Source of the DNA: Comamonas koreensis
GTDB lineage: Bacteria; Pseudomonadota; Gammaproteobacteria; Burkholderiales; Burkholderiaceae_C
Length of the DNA stretch: 64,000 bases
Reading direction: 5' to 3'
Assembly (NCBI RefSeq): GCF_014076495.1
Contig: NZ_CP043575.1
Coordinates: forward strand, 1,116,001-1,180,000
The notes beneath the pieces are model-generated. The model made no database searches. It saw nothing but the letters and a program-made list of their open reading frames with translations, and was not told where the DNA came from. This document shows, in pieces, positions 9,067 through 17,222 of this stretch. Position 1 is the first letter of the stretch. Every line of letters starts with the position of its first letter. The position numbers were made by a program, and so were the translations under genes.

Positions 9067-9464
9067 TGACTACGGTTGGTTCGATTAAAGCAGAAATAAT
9101 TTCAAGTCGAAATATTTTGATGGCAGGACGTACTAATGAGCATATTTTGCCTTGTCTGGAAAATGTGATTGCGGCAGTTGATTTGATAAATGTTTCAAGT
9201 ACTAAGCACATCTTGGTGCACTGTGTAAAGGAAGCGATAGATCAAATTAAAGGCTCGGAATACATAAGTGCTGGGAGGATTTTAAATTTGATCCACAATC
9301 TGCCTCTGACTGAGGAAGGCGAGAAGCGTTGGGATGTAGACTATTTTTTTTCAATTGAATTGGCCGCATTTTTGGATGACTTTGATAATGTGAAAAATGC
9401 AGGACACATTGCGCTTTATGTCTGTGGTCAAATTGCAAGCCGGTACATGGTCTTGGATAGCTAA
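9066..9464 (+). CDS. Candidate immunity protein to the RHS tip
   Basis: A 132-residue, probably cytosolic protein with no signal peptide or membrane segment. Its ATG overlaps the toxin stop by one base (TGATG), indicating translational coupling. It is predicted mainly helical by eye and is rich in charged residues in the middle (LTEEGEKRWDVDYFF). No named family was recognised. Position and coupling are the only evidence for an immunity role. Base composition is AT-rich like the rest of the island. Confidence 0.7.
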   Translation: MTTVGSIKAEIISSRNILMAGRTNEHILPCLENVIAAVDLINVSSTKHILVHCVKEAIDQIKGSEYISAGRILNLIHNLPLTEEGEKRWDVDYFFSIELAAFLDDFDNVKNAGHIALYVCGQIASRYMVLDS

Positions 9465-9479
9465 AGCATATCCAAGACC

Positions 9480-9794
9480 ATGACAATAATATTCAAGCAG
9501 CTCGAGTCTGTTCTCGCGCTGCCTGATAAGAAGCGTTTTGATCACTTTGTCAAAGTTGTTGCCGATAGGCAAGAAGTCTGGGGTCTTTATCAAGGTGGAT
9601 GGGCTCTTGCCGCTACAAATGATGGTGTTACGGTATTTCCACTTTGGCCAGCCAAAGACTATGCGCAGTTATGTGCAGTCTGTGAATGGGAGGGTTATGA
9701 GCCACGTCTTATTACGCTTGCAGAGTTGATGGATGATTTATTCCCTAAACTAAAAAAAGATGGGGTATTGCCTGGGGTTTTTTTTCAAGCCTGA
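9480..9794 (+). CDS. DUF2750-like protein, second immunity candidate
   Basis: A 104-residue protein that fits the DUF2750 pattern: RFDHFVKVVADRQEVWGLY, then GWALAATNDGVTVFPLWPAK, then YEPRLITLAELMDDLFPKL and a terminal DGVLPGVFF. DUF2750 members often sit beside polymorphic toxins and are regarded as immunity-like, though direct proof is limited. It begins 15 bases after the previous gene. It may protect against a toxin tip once carried at this locus. Confidence 0.75.
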   Translation: MTIIFKQLESVLALPDKKRFDHFVKVVADRQEVWGLYQGGWALAATNDGVTVFPLWPAKDYAQLCAVCEWEGYEPRLITLAELMDDLFPKLKKDGVLPGVFFQA

Positions 9795-9804
9795 GGGTAA
9801 AGGG

Positions 9805-9864
9805 ATGACTCCAAGTGTAGATGATTTTAATATGGCGCTTGTTAGTGAATTGCAGAAGTATTGA
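9805..9864 (+). other. Possible 19-codon remnant or leader ORF
   Basis: An ATG preceded by GGGTAAAGG opens a 19-residue frame that ends in TGA at 9862-9864. It lies between two immunity-like genes and may be the truncated start of another such gene. Nothing supports expression. Confidence 0.3.
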
Positions 9865-9916
9865 ATTCAGTCTTCATGTTTAAAATCATGGCACTTGTCA
9901 TTTGTTTGATGGAAGT

Positions 9917-10273
9917 ATGCACGAATCAGATTTTTTTGAGGACATAGCGGTATCAATGGACTCTTGGGTCAAGGCAGCGGGAGATGCCTTGACGAAACCT
10001 GAAACTGACTTGGTATGGGTGGAGGAGCAAGAGCCCTACCAAAATCTGCAACGAGCTCTTGCCGCAGCAGGAGTCGATGGGGACGATGTCAAAAAGGTAT
10101 TTGCAGAGTGTCTGAGAGGTTTTGCTGTCTCCATTTTGACTTCCATCGATGGAGGAACTGCCTTGGCTGAGAAGGGCCGCGTGCATCTAGTGGATGAGGA
10201 CGGCAATAACTTAGGTGAAAGTCTGCACGATGGCTTTGTGGGCTATCTGCTTGAATCCGGTCGTTTGAGATAG
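9917..10273 (+). CDS. Hypothetical cytosolic protein, third immunity-like gene
   Basis: A 118-residue acidic protein starting MHESDFFEDIAVSMDSWV, with no signal or membrane segment. The upstream in-frame TTG at 9902 is also possible but ATG 9917 has GATGGAAG just before it. No family was recognised. It is the third small acidic gene in the tail of the RHS locus, the typical position for an immunity array. The role is inferred from context only. Confidence 0.6.
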   Translation: MHESDFFEDIAVSMDSWVKAAGDALTKPETDLVWVEEQEPYQNLQRALAAAGVDGDDVKKVFAECLRGFAVSILTSIDGGTALAEKGRVHLVDEDGNNLGESLHDGFVGYLLESGRLR

Positions 10274-10377
10274 CGGGCAAAACGGTATTGGCACATACGG
10301 CTCTGGGCATCGATTTTGTTAGTTTCATAAATAGAGTTTGGCCGTCTGTGTGGTCTCTCCGACGGCGAGGAGGAAAA

Positions 10378-10737
10378 ATGACATTGGCTGATGCAAAACA
10401 TGTGCTCGGGTTGTTGGCGCAAGGATTGGACCCCAAAACTGGGCATCTGCTGCCTGAGGACAACCCCGTTCATAGCCCCGATGTCATTCGGGCGCTGAAT
10501 ATGGCGGTCATGGCGCTGGACAAGACCGTTGAAAAGCCGTTGCGGCCCAAGATGGAGGGCGCAAGCAAGGCTGGGCAGTCCTGGTCGCCGGAAGAGGATG
10601 AGCAACTGCTTTCAGCTTTTGATGCGGGATCGGATGTGTCAGCGCTGGCAAAGGCACATGAGCGAACTCGTGGTGGTATCACATCACGTCTGCTTCGGCA
10701 TGGCAGGTTGCAAGCAGATCGTAGGGAAGACGCATAG
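10378..10737 (+). CDS. Small Myb/SANT-like DNA-binding protein
   Basis: A 119-residue protein with GCGAGGAGG before ATG 10378; the longer in-frame start at 10288 lacks such a site. The N-terminal half (LADAKHVLGLLAQGLDPKTG, then NPVHSPDVIRALNMAVMAL) resembles a module seen in many proteobacterial hypothetical proteins that describe when a gene family is DNA-linked. The C-terminal half, SWSPEEDEQLLSAFDAG and ERTRGGITSRLLRHG, is a Myb/SANT-like helix-turn-helix. It could regulate the island or be an unrelated resident gene. Composition is closer to the chromosome than that of the immunity genes. Confidence 0.6.
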   Translation: MTLADAKHVLGLLAQGLDPKTGHLLPEDNPVHSPDVIRALNMAVMALDKTVEKPLRPKMEGASKAGQSWSPEEDEQLLSAFDAGSDVSALAKAHERTRGGITSRLLRHGRLQADRREDA

Positions 10738-10846
10738 GCGCAAGCAGCGTTTGGAGCGCACTGCACGACTGAGAACTGCTTAAACACCGACTCTGTTTCT
10801 GTGGCCGCCAGAAGCGCAGACATCCAGATAGCGGCTTTGAGCTTGG

Positions 10847-11131
10847 TCAAGCGGGCGACCGTCGTTGCGCAATTGCGAGAGCGGCTTGGTGTTGATGCGG
10901 AGCATCCCCCACCTTGGGATAGCCGTTCCGCGCCTGAGGGGGTGTCCTCGAGCCGATGGCTGAGAGCTCATTTCTCAGTATGTTGGCCCCGCGCGCTGCA
11001 TCATGTTCCTGCCGAATGCGGCAGCAATTTGGCAGTGGCACTGGACTTCTAGGTGTGCGATGATGAAACGCGCTATTTGCCCTGCTGCAACGAACACGAC
11101 ATTTTGATCGGTTGGGGCATTGTCGCGCCAT
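10847..11131 (-). pseudogene. Degraded TnpB/OrfB-like transposase C-terminus
   Basis: The minus-strand frame contains RQEHDAARGANILRNELSAI, preceded by Cys residues (NCCRI and an earlier CPNRSKCRVRC). This resembles the end of IS200/IS605-type TnpB: a zinc ribbon, then a D-x-NAA-x-NIL block and a short tail. The zinc-ribbon spacing is not canonical, no RuvC residues upstream are visible, and no start makes sense, so it is a decayed fragment at best. Confidence 0.4.
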
Positions 11132-11231
11132 GGGTTGCGAGTCTGGCGCATGCCTAGCGTAGCGTGATGTCTAGGCGCGAATCAGCACAGCAGCGGCCTC
11201 CCAGGCAGTCCATGCGGCGATTAAAAGTGCT

Positions 11232-11256
11232 ATTCACCGCATATATTGCGGTTAAT
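11232..11256. promoter_or_regulatory. Second copy of the fic-type palindrome
   Basis: ATTCACCGCA and TGCGGTTAAT are inverted around TATAT with one mismatch. The site matches the palindrome over the fic start (1713-1739) in core sequence (TATTCACCGCAT). No intact fic gene follows, so it could be an orphan operator or the relic of a lost fic gene. Confidence 0.45.
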
Positions 11257-11337
11257 AAATCAAACAAAGCATCGAATGGGGCGAGAGGCAGTCACCTCAA
11301 TGGCTTCTGCTCCCCCACCCAATGCCTGACAGCCCAC

Positions 11338-12597
11338 TCAGTCATAACTCCGCGCATCCTCAATCACCTTGCCATCATTGGGCAACTCGCCCGGGCGCAG
11401 CAGCGCGATATCGGCGCGCAGCTTGGTGACTTCGCGCACGGCGTCGGCAATCTGTTCGGCCAGGCCCGCGCCCAGCTCGGTGGTTTCCACCTGCAGGCTC
11501 ATCTGGTCCTGGGCCATGGCGCCGCTGACGACCAGACGGGCCTTTTGCACCTGGGGGAAGCGCTTGACGACCTCGGCGATCTGGCCGGGGTGTACAAACA
11601 TGCCGCGCACCTTGGTGGTTTGGTCGGCGCGGCCCATCCAGCCCTTGATGCGGGTGTTGGTGCGGCCGCTGGGGCATTGGCCGGGGAGGATGGCCGAGAG
11701 GTCGCCGGTGCCAAAGCGGATCAGCGGGTAGTCGGTGTTGAGCGTGGTGACGACCAGCTCGCCGACCTCGCCTTCGGCCACCGGGTCGCCGGTGCCGGGG
11801 CGCACGATCTCGACAATCACGTTCTCGTCCAGTACCAGGCCTTCACGGGCCTCGGTCTCGTAGGCGATCAGGCCCAGGTCGGCGGTGGCATAGCACTGGT
11901 AGGCGGCCACACCACGGGCGCTGAACCAGTCGCGCAGCGAGGGTGGGCAGGCTTCGCCGGAGACCAGGGCCTTGGTCAGCGAGGCAATGCGCTGGCCCTG
12001 GGCCTCGGCTTTTTCCAGGATGATCTTCAAAAAGCTGGGCGTGCCGATGTAGCCATGGGGGTGCAGATCGGCCATGGCCTGCACCTGCTGCTCGGTCTGG
12101 CCGGTGCCGGCGGGGAAGACGGTGGCGCCCAAGGCCTGGGCGCCCGATTCCATCATCGAGCCGGCGGGCACAAAGTGGTAGCTGAAGCTGTTGTGCACCA
12201 GCTCGCCGGCACGAAAGCCGGCCGCATAGATGGCGCGGGCCATGCGCCAGTAGTCACTGCGCTGGCCTTCGGGTTCATAGATGGGGCCGGGGCTGGCAAA
12301 CATGCGCGGCATGGCGCTGCCAAACGGCGCGGTGTTGAAGCCGCCAAAGATGGCGCGGCCCGGGTGCTGGGCGCGCTCGGCCTTCTGGCGCTCGAGCAGC
12401 TCATGCTTGCGGGTGACGGGCAGCTGCGCCAGCGCGGCGCGGCTGTTGATGCTGGCGGCATCGACGCCTTGCAGGATGCTGGCAAAGGCGGGGGAGTGTT
12501 GCTGGGCGTGCCGAATCTGGGCGGGCAGGCGGGCCATCAGATCGGCTTCGCGGGCAGCGGGGGCGCGGGACTCCAGATCGTCGTAGTGCGGGCTCAT
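11338..12597 (-). CDS. PaaK-like adenylate-forming CoA ligase with altered P-loop
   Basis: A 419-residue protein of the phenylacetate-CoA ligase family. The start at 12597 has GGAGAAACC upstream; a longer frame to 12660 lacks support. Late family motifs are present: CYATADLG (acetyl-transfer-type motif), LIRFGTGDLSAI (TGD) and GRADQTTKVRGMFVHPGQIA. The usual Ser/Gly/Thr-rich P-loop (SSGTTGxP) is replaced by FASPGPIYEP at residues 100-109. It is the last gene of the seven-gene minus-strand operon that also encodes another CoA ligase and a Liv-type transporter, so activation of the imported acid, or a non-canonical ligase role, is likely. Substrate unknown. Confidence 0.78.
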   Translation of the reverse strand: MSPHYDDLESRAPAAREADLMARLPAQIRHAQQHSPAFASILQGVDAASINSRAALAQLPVTRKHELLERQKAERAQHPGRAIFGGFNTAPFGSAMPRMFASPGPIYEPEGQRSDYWRMARAIYAAGFRAGELVHNSFSYHFVPAGSMMESGAQALGATVFPAGTGQTEQQVQAMADLHPHGYIGTPSFLKIILEKAEAQGQRIASLTKALVSGEACPPSLRDWFSARGVAAYQCYATADLGLIAYETEAREGLVLDENVIVEIVRPGTGDPVAEGEVGELVVTTLNTDYPLIRFGTGDLSAILPGQCPSGRTNTRIKGWMGRADQTTKVRGMFVHPGQIAEVVKRFPQVQKARLVVSGAMAQDQMSLQVETTELGAGLAEQIADAVREVTKLRADIALLRPGELPNDGKVIEDARSYD

Positions 12598-12701
12598 GCG
12601 GTTTCTCCGGGACGGGTAATCGGTATTTTTTTGGGGCGAATCTGCCGCAGACGCCGGCATCTGGGCATCGGCCGGCGCGGTAATCGGATCGTTGCAGGGG
12701 C

Positions 12702-13541
12702 TTAGGCCAGCCAGCGTTTTCTGCGCTTGTAGCTCTTGACGTCCTTGAAGCTCTTGCGCTCGCCGCCTCCCATGCCCAGGTAGAACTCCTTGACGTCCTC
12801 GTTGTTGGCGAGGTCCTTGGCGGCGCCGTCCATCATGATGCGGCCGCTCTCCATGATGTAGCCGTAGTCGGCGTACTTCAGCGCCATGTTGGTGTTCTGC
12901 TCGGCCAGCACGAAGGTGACCTTTTCCTTCTGGTTCAGGTCCTGCACGATGTTGAAGACTTCTTCAACGATCTGCGGCGCCAGGCCCATCGAGGGCTCAT
13001 CGAGCAGCACCAGACGCGGGTTGCTCATCAGCGCGCGGCCAATGGCGCACATCTGCTGCTCGCCGCCCGAGGTGTAGGCCGCCTGGCTGGTTCGGCGCGT
13101 CTTGAGGCGGGGGAAATAGTTGTAGACCTTGTCCAGGTTGGCGGCAATCTCGCCCTTGCTGGTGCGGGTGTAGCTGCCGGTCAGCAGGTTCTCTTCGATG
13201 GTCAGGTGGGCAAAGCAGTGGCGCCCCTCCATCACCTGCACGACGCCGCGCTTGACCAGGTCCGACGGGGTCAGCGCCTCGATGCGTTCGCCTTCGAGCT
13301 CGATGCTGCCCTTGGTGACCTCGCCGCGCTCGCCCTTGAGCAGGTTGGAGATGGCGCGCAAGGTGGTGGTCTTGCCGGCGCCATTGCCGCCCAGGATGGC
13401 CACGATCGATTCGCGCGGCACCGACAGCGAGACGCCTTTGAGCACCAGGATCACATGGTTGTAGATCACCTCGATGCCGTTGACGACCAAAAGCGGCGCT
13501 GCTGCGGATGGGGTGGAAGCTGTTTGCGGGGAATCGGTCAT
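12702..13541 (-). CDS. livF: Branched-chain-type ABC transporter ATPase LivF
   Basis: A 279-residue cytoplasmic ATPase. It has Walker A GGNGAGKTT, signature SGGEQQMCAIGRAL and Walker B LVLLDEPSMGLAP, all typical of LivF. ATG 13541 gives the expected N-terminus (MTDSPQTAS, then LLVVNGIEVIYN); an upstream extension to 13649 is only an open frame. An Arg/Lys-rich C-terminal tail (SYKRRKRW) extends beyond ordinary LivF. It lies 130 bases after the binding-protein gene and pairs with LivG to power import through LivH/LivM. Confidence 0.9.
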   Translation of the reverse strand: MTDSPQTASTPSAAAPLLVVNGIEVIYNHVILVLKGVSLSVPRESIVAILGGNGAGKTTTLRAISNLLKGERGEVTKGSIELEGERIEALTPSDLVKRGVVQVMEGRHCFAHLTIEENLLTGSYTRTSKGEIAANLDKVYNYFPRLKTRRTSQAAYTSGGEQQMCAIGRALMSNPRLVLLDEPSMGLAPQIVEEVFNIVQDLNQKEKVTFVLAEQNTNMALKYADYGYIMESGRIMMDGAAKDLANNEDVKEFYLGMGGGERKSFKDVKSYKRRKRWLA

Positions 13542-13671
13542 GCCGTCACCTGATCTCTCAACAAAATGGATGGCGGGCGGCCCCGGGGGAGCGGGCGCCT
13601 TCCGCAAGGGAAGCGCGCCAGGGGCCAGCCACGAGAGGCCCCGGGCCACCAGGCCCAGGGACCACGCAGCC

Positions 13672-14985
13672 TTAGCTGCAGGAACGCGGCGTCACGTTCT
13701 TTTCCTTGGCGTACTTGTCGGCGTATTCCTTGACCAGCGGGTCGATCAAGGTCTTGTCCGATTGGTACCAGTCCGAGGTGACGTTGAACTTGCTGCCGTC
13801 CCAGGTGGCGATACGGGCCCAGTCGGCGCCCAGGTGGTTGTCACAGCTGGTCTTGAAGGGGCGGATGATCTTGCCAAAGCCCAGCTCGTTCAGGCGCTCC
13901 TGGGTCATGTTCATGTTCTCCAGGCCCCAGCGCACCTGCTCGGAGGTCATGACCTTGCCCTTGCCGTACTTCTCTTGCGCAGTGCGGATGGCTTCGACCT
14001 GCAGCATCGCGATCACCATGCCGCGCGTGTGTGCCAGCTGGCCCAGCTCCTTGGGATCGGACGCGGTGCCCTGGCCCTTGTCGTACAGCGAGGCCTTCAC
14101 GTCGTCATGCACCTTGTCGCGCTCGGCGGTGTTGTGGATGGTGACGGTGTTGTAGCCCTTGGCGCCGGCACCGATGTCCTTGACATCATGGTCGGAGCCG
14201 CCCCACCAGATGGCGTACATCTTCTCGCGTGGGTAGCCGGTGGCCTGGGCTTCGCGCACGGCAGTCGGCGTCATCACGCCGGCCGACCACAGCAGCACAT
14301 AGTCGGGGCGGTTCTGGCGGATCTGCAGCCAGGTGGATTTCTGCTCCACGCCGGGGGCAGTGACGGGCAGCAGCATCAGGTCAAAGCCTTCCTTGGCCGC
14401 ACGCTTTTGCAGCAGCGGGATGGGTTCCTTGCCATAAGGCGAGTCGTGGTAGACCAGCGCGATCTTCTTGCCCTTGAGGCTGCCCTTTTCCTTCTTCAGG
14501 ATGTCCTGCACGATGGAATCGGCAGCGGTCCAGTAGTTGCCCAGCAGCGGGAAGTTCCACTCGAACACCTTGCCATCGGCCGATTGCGACAGGCCATAGC
14601 CGGGGGTGATGACGGGCATCTTGTCGCCCGCGGCCTTGTCGGTCACGGCAAAGGTGATGCCGGTCGATTGCGTGTCAAAGCCGGAAGCGCCGCCGTCGCG
14701 GCCCTTGAGGCGCTCATAGCATTCCACGCCCTTGGCGGTGTCGTAGGCGGTTTCGCACTCTTCGAACTTGATCTTCACGCCGTTGATGCCGCCCTTGGCA
14801 TTGACGAGCTTGAGGTAGTCCTGCTTGCCGTCACCCCATGGGATGCCCAGCGGCGCGAACTGGCCGGTGCGGTAGACCAGCAGCGGAACGAATTGCTCCT
14901 GGGCTTGCGCGGCCGGGGCAGCCATCATGGCCCCCATACCCAGGGCTGCCGTAGCAGCGGCGATCACAGCTTTCTTGAAAGACAT
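13672..14985 (-). CDS. Periplasmic substrate-binding protein (LivK-like)
   Basis: A 437-residue exported protein with a clear signal peptide (KKAVIAAATAALGMGAMMAA, cleavage near AQAQ). The fold is that of the branched-chain amino-acid binding family, seen in GVKIKFEECETAYDTAKG and in the later VREAQATGYPREKMYAIWWG segment. The family binds amino acids, amides, or aromatic and dicarboxylic acids. The two CoA ligases in the same operon favour a carboxylic acid, but the ligand cannot be read from sequence. It has the strong family length (about 400-440). Confidence 0.88.
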   Translation of the reverse strand: MSFKKAVIAAATAALGMGAMMAAPAAQAQEQFVPLLVYRTGQFAPLGIPWGDGKQDYLKLVNAKGGINGVKIKFEECETAYDTAKGVECYERLKGRDGGASGFDTQSTGITFAVTDKAAGDKMPVITPGYGLSQSADGKVFEWNFPLLGNYWTAADSIVQDILKKEKGSLKGKKIALVYHDSPYGKEPIPLLQKRAAKEGFDLMLLPVTAPGVEQKSTWLQIRQNRPDYVLLWSAGVMTPTAVREAQATGYPREKMYAIWWGGSDHDVKDIGAGAKGYNTVTIHNTAERDKVHDDVKASLYDKGQGTASDPKELGQLAHTRGMVIAMLQVEAIRTAQEKYGKGKVMTSEQVRWGLENMNMTQERLNELGFGKIIRPFKTSCDNHLGADWARIATWDGSKFNVTSDWYQSDKTLIDPLVKEYADKYAKEKNVTPRSCS

Positions 14986-15062
14986 GGTTCTATCTCCTTA
15001 GGGTTGTTGGGGCGGGTGACCCCCACTTGCGAACACTCTGCGTTGCTCTCGGTAAAAAACAC

Positions 15063-16127
15063 TCAATGCGGGAACGGCCACAGACGCAGCTTCTGGCGGG
15101 CCGTGGCCCACAGCTTGGCCAATCCATGGGGTTCGACAATCAGGAAAAACACGATCAGCGCGCCAAACACCATATGTTCCAGGTAGGTGGCGGTCGCCGT
15201 CGAGATCGGCAGCCCCAGCCAATGCGGCACCTGGGTCAGAAAGATCGGCAGCAGCACAAAGAAGGCCGCGCCAAAGATGCTGCCCACGATGGAGCCCAGG
15301 CCGCCGATGATGATCATGAACAGCAGCTGGAAGGACCGGTCCAGGCTGAAGGCCGCAGGCTCCCATGCGCCCAGGTGCACAAAGCCCCAGAGCGCGCCGG
15401 CAATGCCGACGATGAAGCTGCTGACCGCGAAGGCCGAGAGCTTGGCATACATGGGGCGGATGCCGATCACGCTGGCGGCCACATCCATGTCGCGCATGGC
15501 CATCCACTCGCGGCCCACGGCGCTGCGCACCAGGTTCTTGGCCATCAGGCCCAGCACGCAGAGGATGACCAGGCAGAACAGGTACTTCTGCACCGGCGTC
15601 TCGATCGGCATGCCGAACACTGACAGCTTGCCGGCGCTGACCGAGCCGGACGAGGAGTAGTTGCTGACCCAGGCGGCGCGGCTGGTGAGCCAGTCCATGA
15701 AGAACTGGGCCGCCAGGGTGGCCACCGCGAGGTACAGACCGCGAATGCGCAGGCTGGGCAGGCCAAACAGCACGCCAACCAGCATGGACACCAGGCCGCC
15801 ACCGATCAGCGACAGGATCAGCGGCATGCCTTCAAAGCGCACATGAAAGTTGTAGGCCGCATAGGCGCCAGCTGCCATGAAGGCGCCAGTACCCAGTGAG
15901 ATCTGCCCGCAGTAGCCCACCAGGATGTTGAGCCCGATGGCGCCCAGCGACATGATCAGAAAGGGGATCAGCACTGCCTTGAAGGTGTAGTCGCTGAAGC
16001 CAAAGGGCACCAGCACAAAGGCCACCAGCAGGAAGGCCAGCATGGCCCACTTGTCCTGCAGCACCGGGAAGATCTGCTGGTCGGCCGCGTAGCTGGTCTT
16101 GAACTGGCCATTTTCACGATAAAACAT
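15063..16127 (-). CDS. livM: ABC transporter permease LivM
   Basis: A 354-residue inner-membrane permease with about nine to ten hydrophobic segments. It carries the LivM pattern LNILVGYCGQISLGTGAFMAAGAYAAYN and the inner-helix segment AGALWGF. It forms the permease dimer with LivH. It begins 15 bases downstream of a possible 43-codon ORF and 143 bases from the livH stop, a wider gap than between other genes of the operon. Confidence 0.92.
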   Translation of the reverse strand: MFYRENGQFKTSYAADQQIFPVLQDKWAMLAFLLVAFVLVPFGFSDYTFKAVLIPFLIMSLGAIGLNILVGYCGQISLGTGAFMAAGAYAAYNFHVRFEGMPLILSLIGGGLVSMLVGVLFGLPSLRIRGLYLAVATLAAQFFMDWLTSRAAWVSNYSSSGSVSAGKLSVFGMPIETPVQKYLFCLVILCVLGLMAKNLVRSAVGREWMAMRDMDVAASVIGIRPMYAKLSAFAVSSFIVGIAGALWGFVHLGAWEPAAFSLDRSFQLLFMIIIGGLGSIVGSIFGAAFFVLLPIFLTQVPHWLGLPISTATATYLEHMVFGALIVFFLIVEPHGLAKLWATARQKLRLWPFPH

Positions 16128-16142
16128 AGGTCAGTTCTCCAA

Positions 16143-16274
16143 TTACACGCGGTCGATAATTTTGTACACATGGGCGCAGCCTGCGGCTGCCTGCTGCAGC
16201 AGCTTGCTGCAGCCACCGCATTCGCACAGCGAATGCGGTGCCGATTTCGCAAAATTCTTGTAGATGTATTTCAT
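16143..16274 (-). CDS. Possible 43-residue Cys-rich ORF between livH and livM
   Basis: An ATG overlaps the livH stop as ATGA, the classic coupling arrangement, and opens a 43-residue frame that ends 15 bases before livM. The peptide contains LCECGGC, then GCAH, then ends in YKIIDRV. The Cys/His spacing could bind a metal. The ending duplicates the end of LivH (DKIIDRV), so the ORF may instead have arisen from a local duplication of the livH 3' end. A perfect hairpin (CCGCATTCG and CGAATGCGG, 16216-16238) lies inside. Real expression is untested. Confidence 0.35.
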   Translation of the reverse strand: MKYIYKNFAKSAPHSLCECGGCSKLLQQAAAGCAHVYKIIDRV

Positions 16275-17200
16275 ACACGATCAATAATTTTGTCCCCGAA
16301 GAGACCTTGAGGGCGAAACAGCAGGAAGCACAGCGCCAGGCCGTAGGCAAACCAGGTCTCGATACCGCCGCCCACATAGGGGCCCAGGTAGACCTCGGAG
16401 AGCTTCTCGCCCACGCCGATGATCAGGCCGCCGACGATGGCGCCAGGCACCGAGGTGAGGCCGCCCAGAATCACGACTGGCAAGGCTTTGAGCGCCACCA
16501 GCGACAGCGAATACTGCACGCCCAGCTTGGAGCCCCAGATGATGCCCACCACCAGCGCCACGCAGCCGGCCACCGACCAGACGATGACCCAGATGCGCGA
16601 GAGTGGAATGCCGATGGACTGGGCCGCCTGGTGGTCGTCGGCCACGGCGCGCAGCGCCCGGCCGGTCTTGGTCTTTTGGAAGAAGACGCTCAGCACCAGC
16701 ACCAGCACGGCGGCAATGCCGGCGGCATACAGGTCTTCCTGGCTGATCAGCACGCCGCCCTGGAACATGTTTTCCAGGACGAACATGGGGTCCTTGGGCA
16801 TGCCCACATTGATGCTGTAGACGGCCGAGCCAAAGATCATCGGGCCCAGGCCGTCGAGGAAGTAGGCAATGCCCAGCGTGGCCATCAGCAGCGCGATGGG
16901 CTCCTGGTTGACGAGGTAGCGCAGCGCAAAGCGCTCGATCGCCCAGGCCACGCCGACCATGATGACCATCGCCACAACAAGCGCCAGCGCGATGCTGAGC
17001 ACGCCGGGCTCCATGCCCAGCCATTTTGGAATCCATTCGGAAAAGCGTGCCATCGCCAGCGCGGCAAACAGCACCATTGCCCCCATGGCGAAGTTGAAGA
17101 CGCCTGAGGCCTTGAAGATCAGCACAAAGCCCAGCGCGATGAGCGCGTAGAGCATGCCCACCATCAGGCCACCAAACAAAGTTTCAAGAAAAAATGCCAT
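16271..17200 (-). CDS. livH: ABC transporter permease LivH
   Basis: A 309-residue inner-membrane permease with about eight to nine hydrophobic segments. It shows LivH family sequences: GLMVGMLYALIALGFVLIFK at the start, GVFNFAMGAMVLFAALA, RALRAVADDHQAAQSIGIP in the cytoplasmic EAA-like loop, and GGLTSVPGAIVGGLIIGVGE. It is 22 bases after livG and ends in KIIDRV. It acts with LivM, LivG, LivF and the binding protein. Confidence 0.92.
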   Translation of the reverse strand: MAFFLETLFGGLMVGMLYALIALGFVLIFKASGVFNFAMGAMVLFAALAMARFSEWIPKWLGMEPGVLSIALALVVAMVIMVGVAWAIERFALRYLVNQEPIALLMATLGIAYFLDGLGPMIFGSAVYSINVGMPKDPMFVLENMFQGGVLISQEDLYAAGIAAVLVLVLSVFFQKTKTGRALRAVADDHQAAQSIGIPLSRIWVIVWSVAGCVALVVGIIWGSKLGVQYSLSLVALKALPVVILGGLTSVPGAIVGGLIIGVGEKLSEVYLGPYVGGGIETWFAYGLALCFLLFRPQGLFGDKIIDRV

Positions 17201-17222
17201 TGCGGTCCCCTGGGGTGTGTTC

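Larger units (their letters stand above)
10738..11337. other. Degenerate right edge of the RHS island
   Basis: Six hundred bases without an intact gene. The stretch contains a TnpB-like remnant on the minus strand (about 10847-11131) and a palindrome at 11232-11256. It separates the accessory island from the Liv-type operon and looks like a region of old insertions and decay. Confidence 0.6.

Noticed and set aside
13474..15186. 570-residue plus-strand open frame
   Set aside because: Antisense to livF and the binding-protein gene; composition is that of a shadow frame.
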